From an uncultured Bacilli bacterium (lineage in GTDB: Bacteria; Bacillota_I; Bacilli_A; RF39; UBA660), in contig CANRGQ010000071.1 of NCBI GenBank assembly GCA_947630195.1, positions 1-5,176 on the forward strand: a stretch of DNA of 5,176 nt, given 5' to 3'. The translations under genes were made by a program, and so were the position numbers. The first letter of the stretch is position 1, and every line of letters begins with the position of its first letter. Below, piece by piece: positions 4,934-5,176 of the stretch. A model generated the notes under the pieces. It searched no databases and was not told the DNA's origin. It was given only the letters and a program-made list of their open reading frames with translations.

Positions 4934-5176
4934 ATGGCAAGAATTAAAAATATTGATTTACCAAATGAAAAACATACATGTATTGGACTTACTGCAATTT
5001 ATGGGATTGGAAGACCTTTAGCTAAAACTATTTGTTTAGATGCTAAAGTAGATCCAACAAAGAAAATTAAAGATTTAACTGATGATGAAATTACAGCACT
5101 ACGTAAAGAAGTAGATAAATATGTTGTTGAAGGTGATTTACGTAGAGATGTTCAAATGAACATTAAAAATAAAATG
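4934..5176 (+). CDS. rpsM: 30S ribosomal protein S13, N-terminal part (partial, runs off the window)
   Basis: Eighty-one codons are present and the frame is still open at the window edge. The usual S13 length is about 120 residues, so roughly two-thirds is visible. S13 lies in the head of the small subunit, contacts the large subunit through an intersubunit bridge, and touches the P-site tRNA with its missing C-terminal tail. Recognisable parts are MARIKNIDLPNEKH, the helix-hairpin-helix motif AIYGIGRPLA (residues 21-30), the DLTDDEI segment (48-54) and VEGDLRRDVQMNIK (65-78). This matches the Bacillus S13 pattern. The expected downstream genes rpsK, rpoA and rplQ are outside the window. Confidence 0.97.
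   Translation, partial: MARIKNIDLPNEKHTCIGLTAIYGIGRPLAKTICLDAKVDPTKKIKDLTDDEITALRKEVDKYVVEGDLRRDVQMNIKNKM

Overview
This window is a dense, single-strand stretch of the spc/alpha ribosomal-protein operon of an AT-rich, low-GC Gram-positive bacterium. The gene order is rpsH (last codons only) - rplF - rplR - rpsE - rplO - secY - adk - map - infA - rpmJ - rpsM (5' part only). All genes run on the + strand. adk and map sitting directly between secY and infA, together with strong AGGAGG ribosome sites, is the Bacillota pattern. The missing rpmD (L30), with rpsE overlapping rplO directly, suggests a reduced lineage near the Mollicutes or uncultivated Bacilli. TGA is used as a real stop (adk, map), TGG is the visible Trp codon, and the rare Arg codons AGG, CGG and CGA all fall where Arg is expected. 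The code is therefore the standard one and not the Mycoplasma code. The lineage assignment is inference.

Layout: 1-1912 holds ribosomal proteins S8 (end), L6, L18, S5 and L15. 1913-3175 is the SecY translocon channel. 3177-4552 holds adenylate kinase and methionine aminopeptidase, which overlap by 4 bases. 4559-4798 is initiation factor IF-1 with a TTG start. 4810-5176 holds L36 and the start of S13, which runs off the window edge. Junctions range from a 4-base overlap to a 12-base gap, so there is no non-coding stretch of any size, no terminator, no RNA gene, no mobile element and no repeat array.

The genes form a growth-linked set: ribosome parts, the channel through which ribosomes insert membrane proteins, removal of the initiator Met, translation initiation, and adenylate energy balance. 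Tight spacing, stop/start overlaps and ribosome sites built onto the previous stop codon point to co-transcription and translational coupling. The most notable non-coding signal is a good sigma-A-type promoter match (TTGATA, 16 bp, TGATATAAT) inside the 3' end of adk, placed to give the map-infA-rpmJ-rpsM segment its own transcript. The adenylate kinase also has an atypical P-loop (APPAAGKGT) and a shortened first zinc knuckle (C-x-C). I see no new biological system here. It is an ordinary housekeeping region with a few lineage-specific details.
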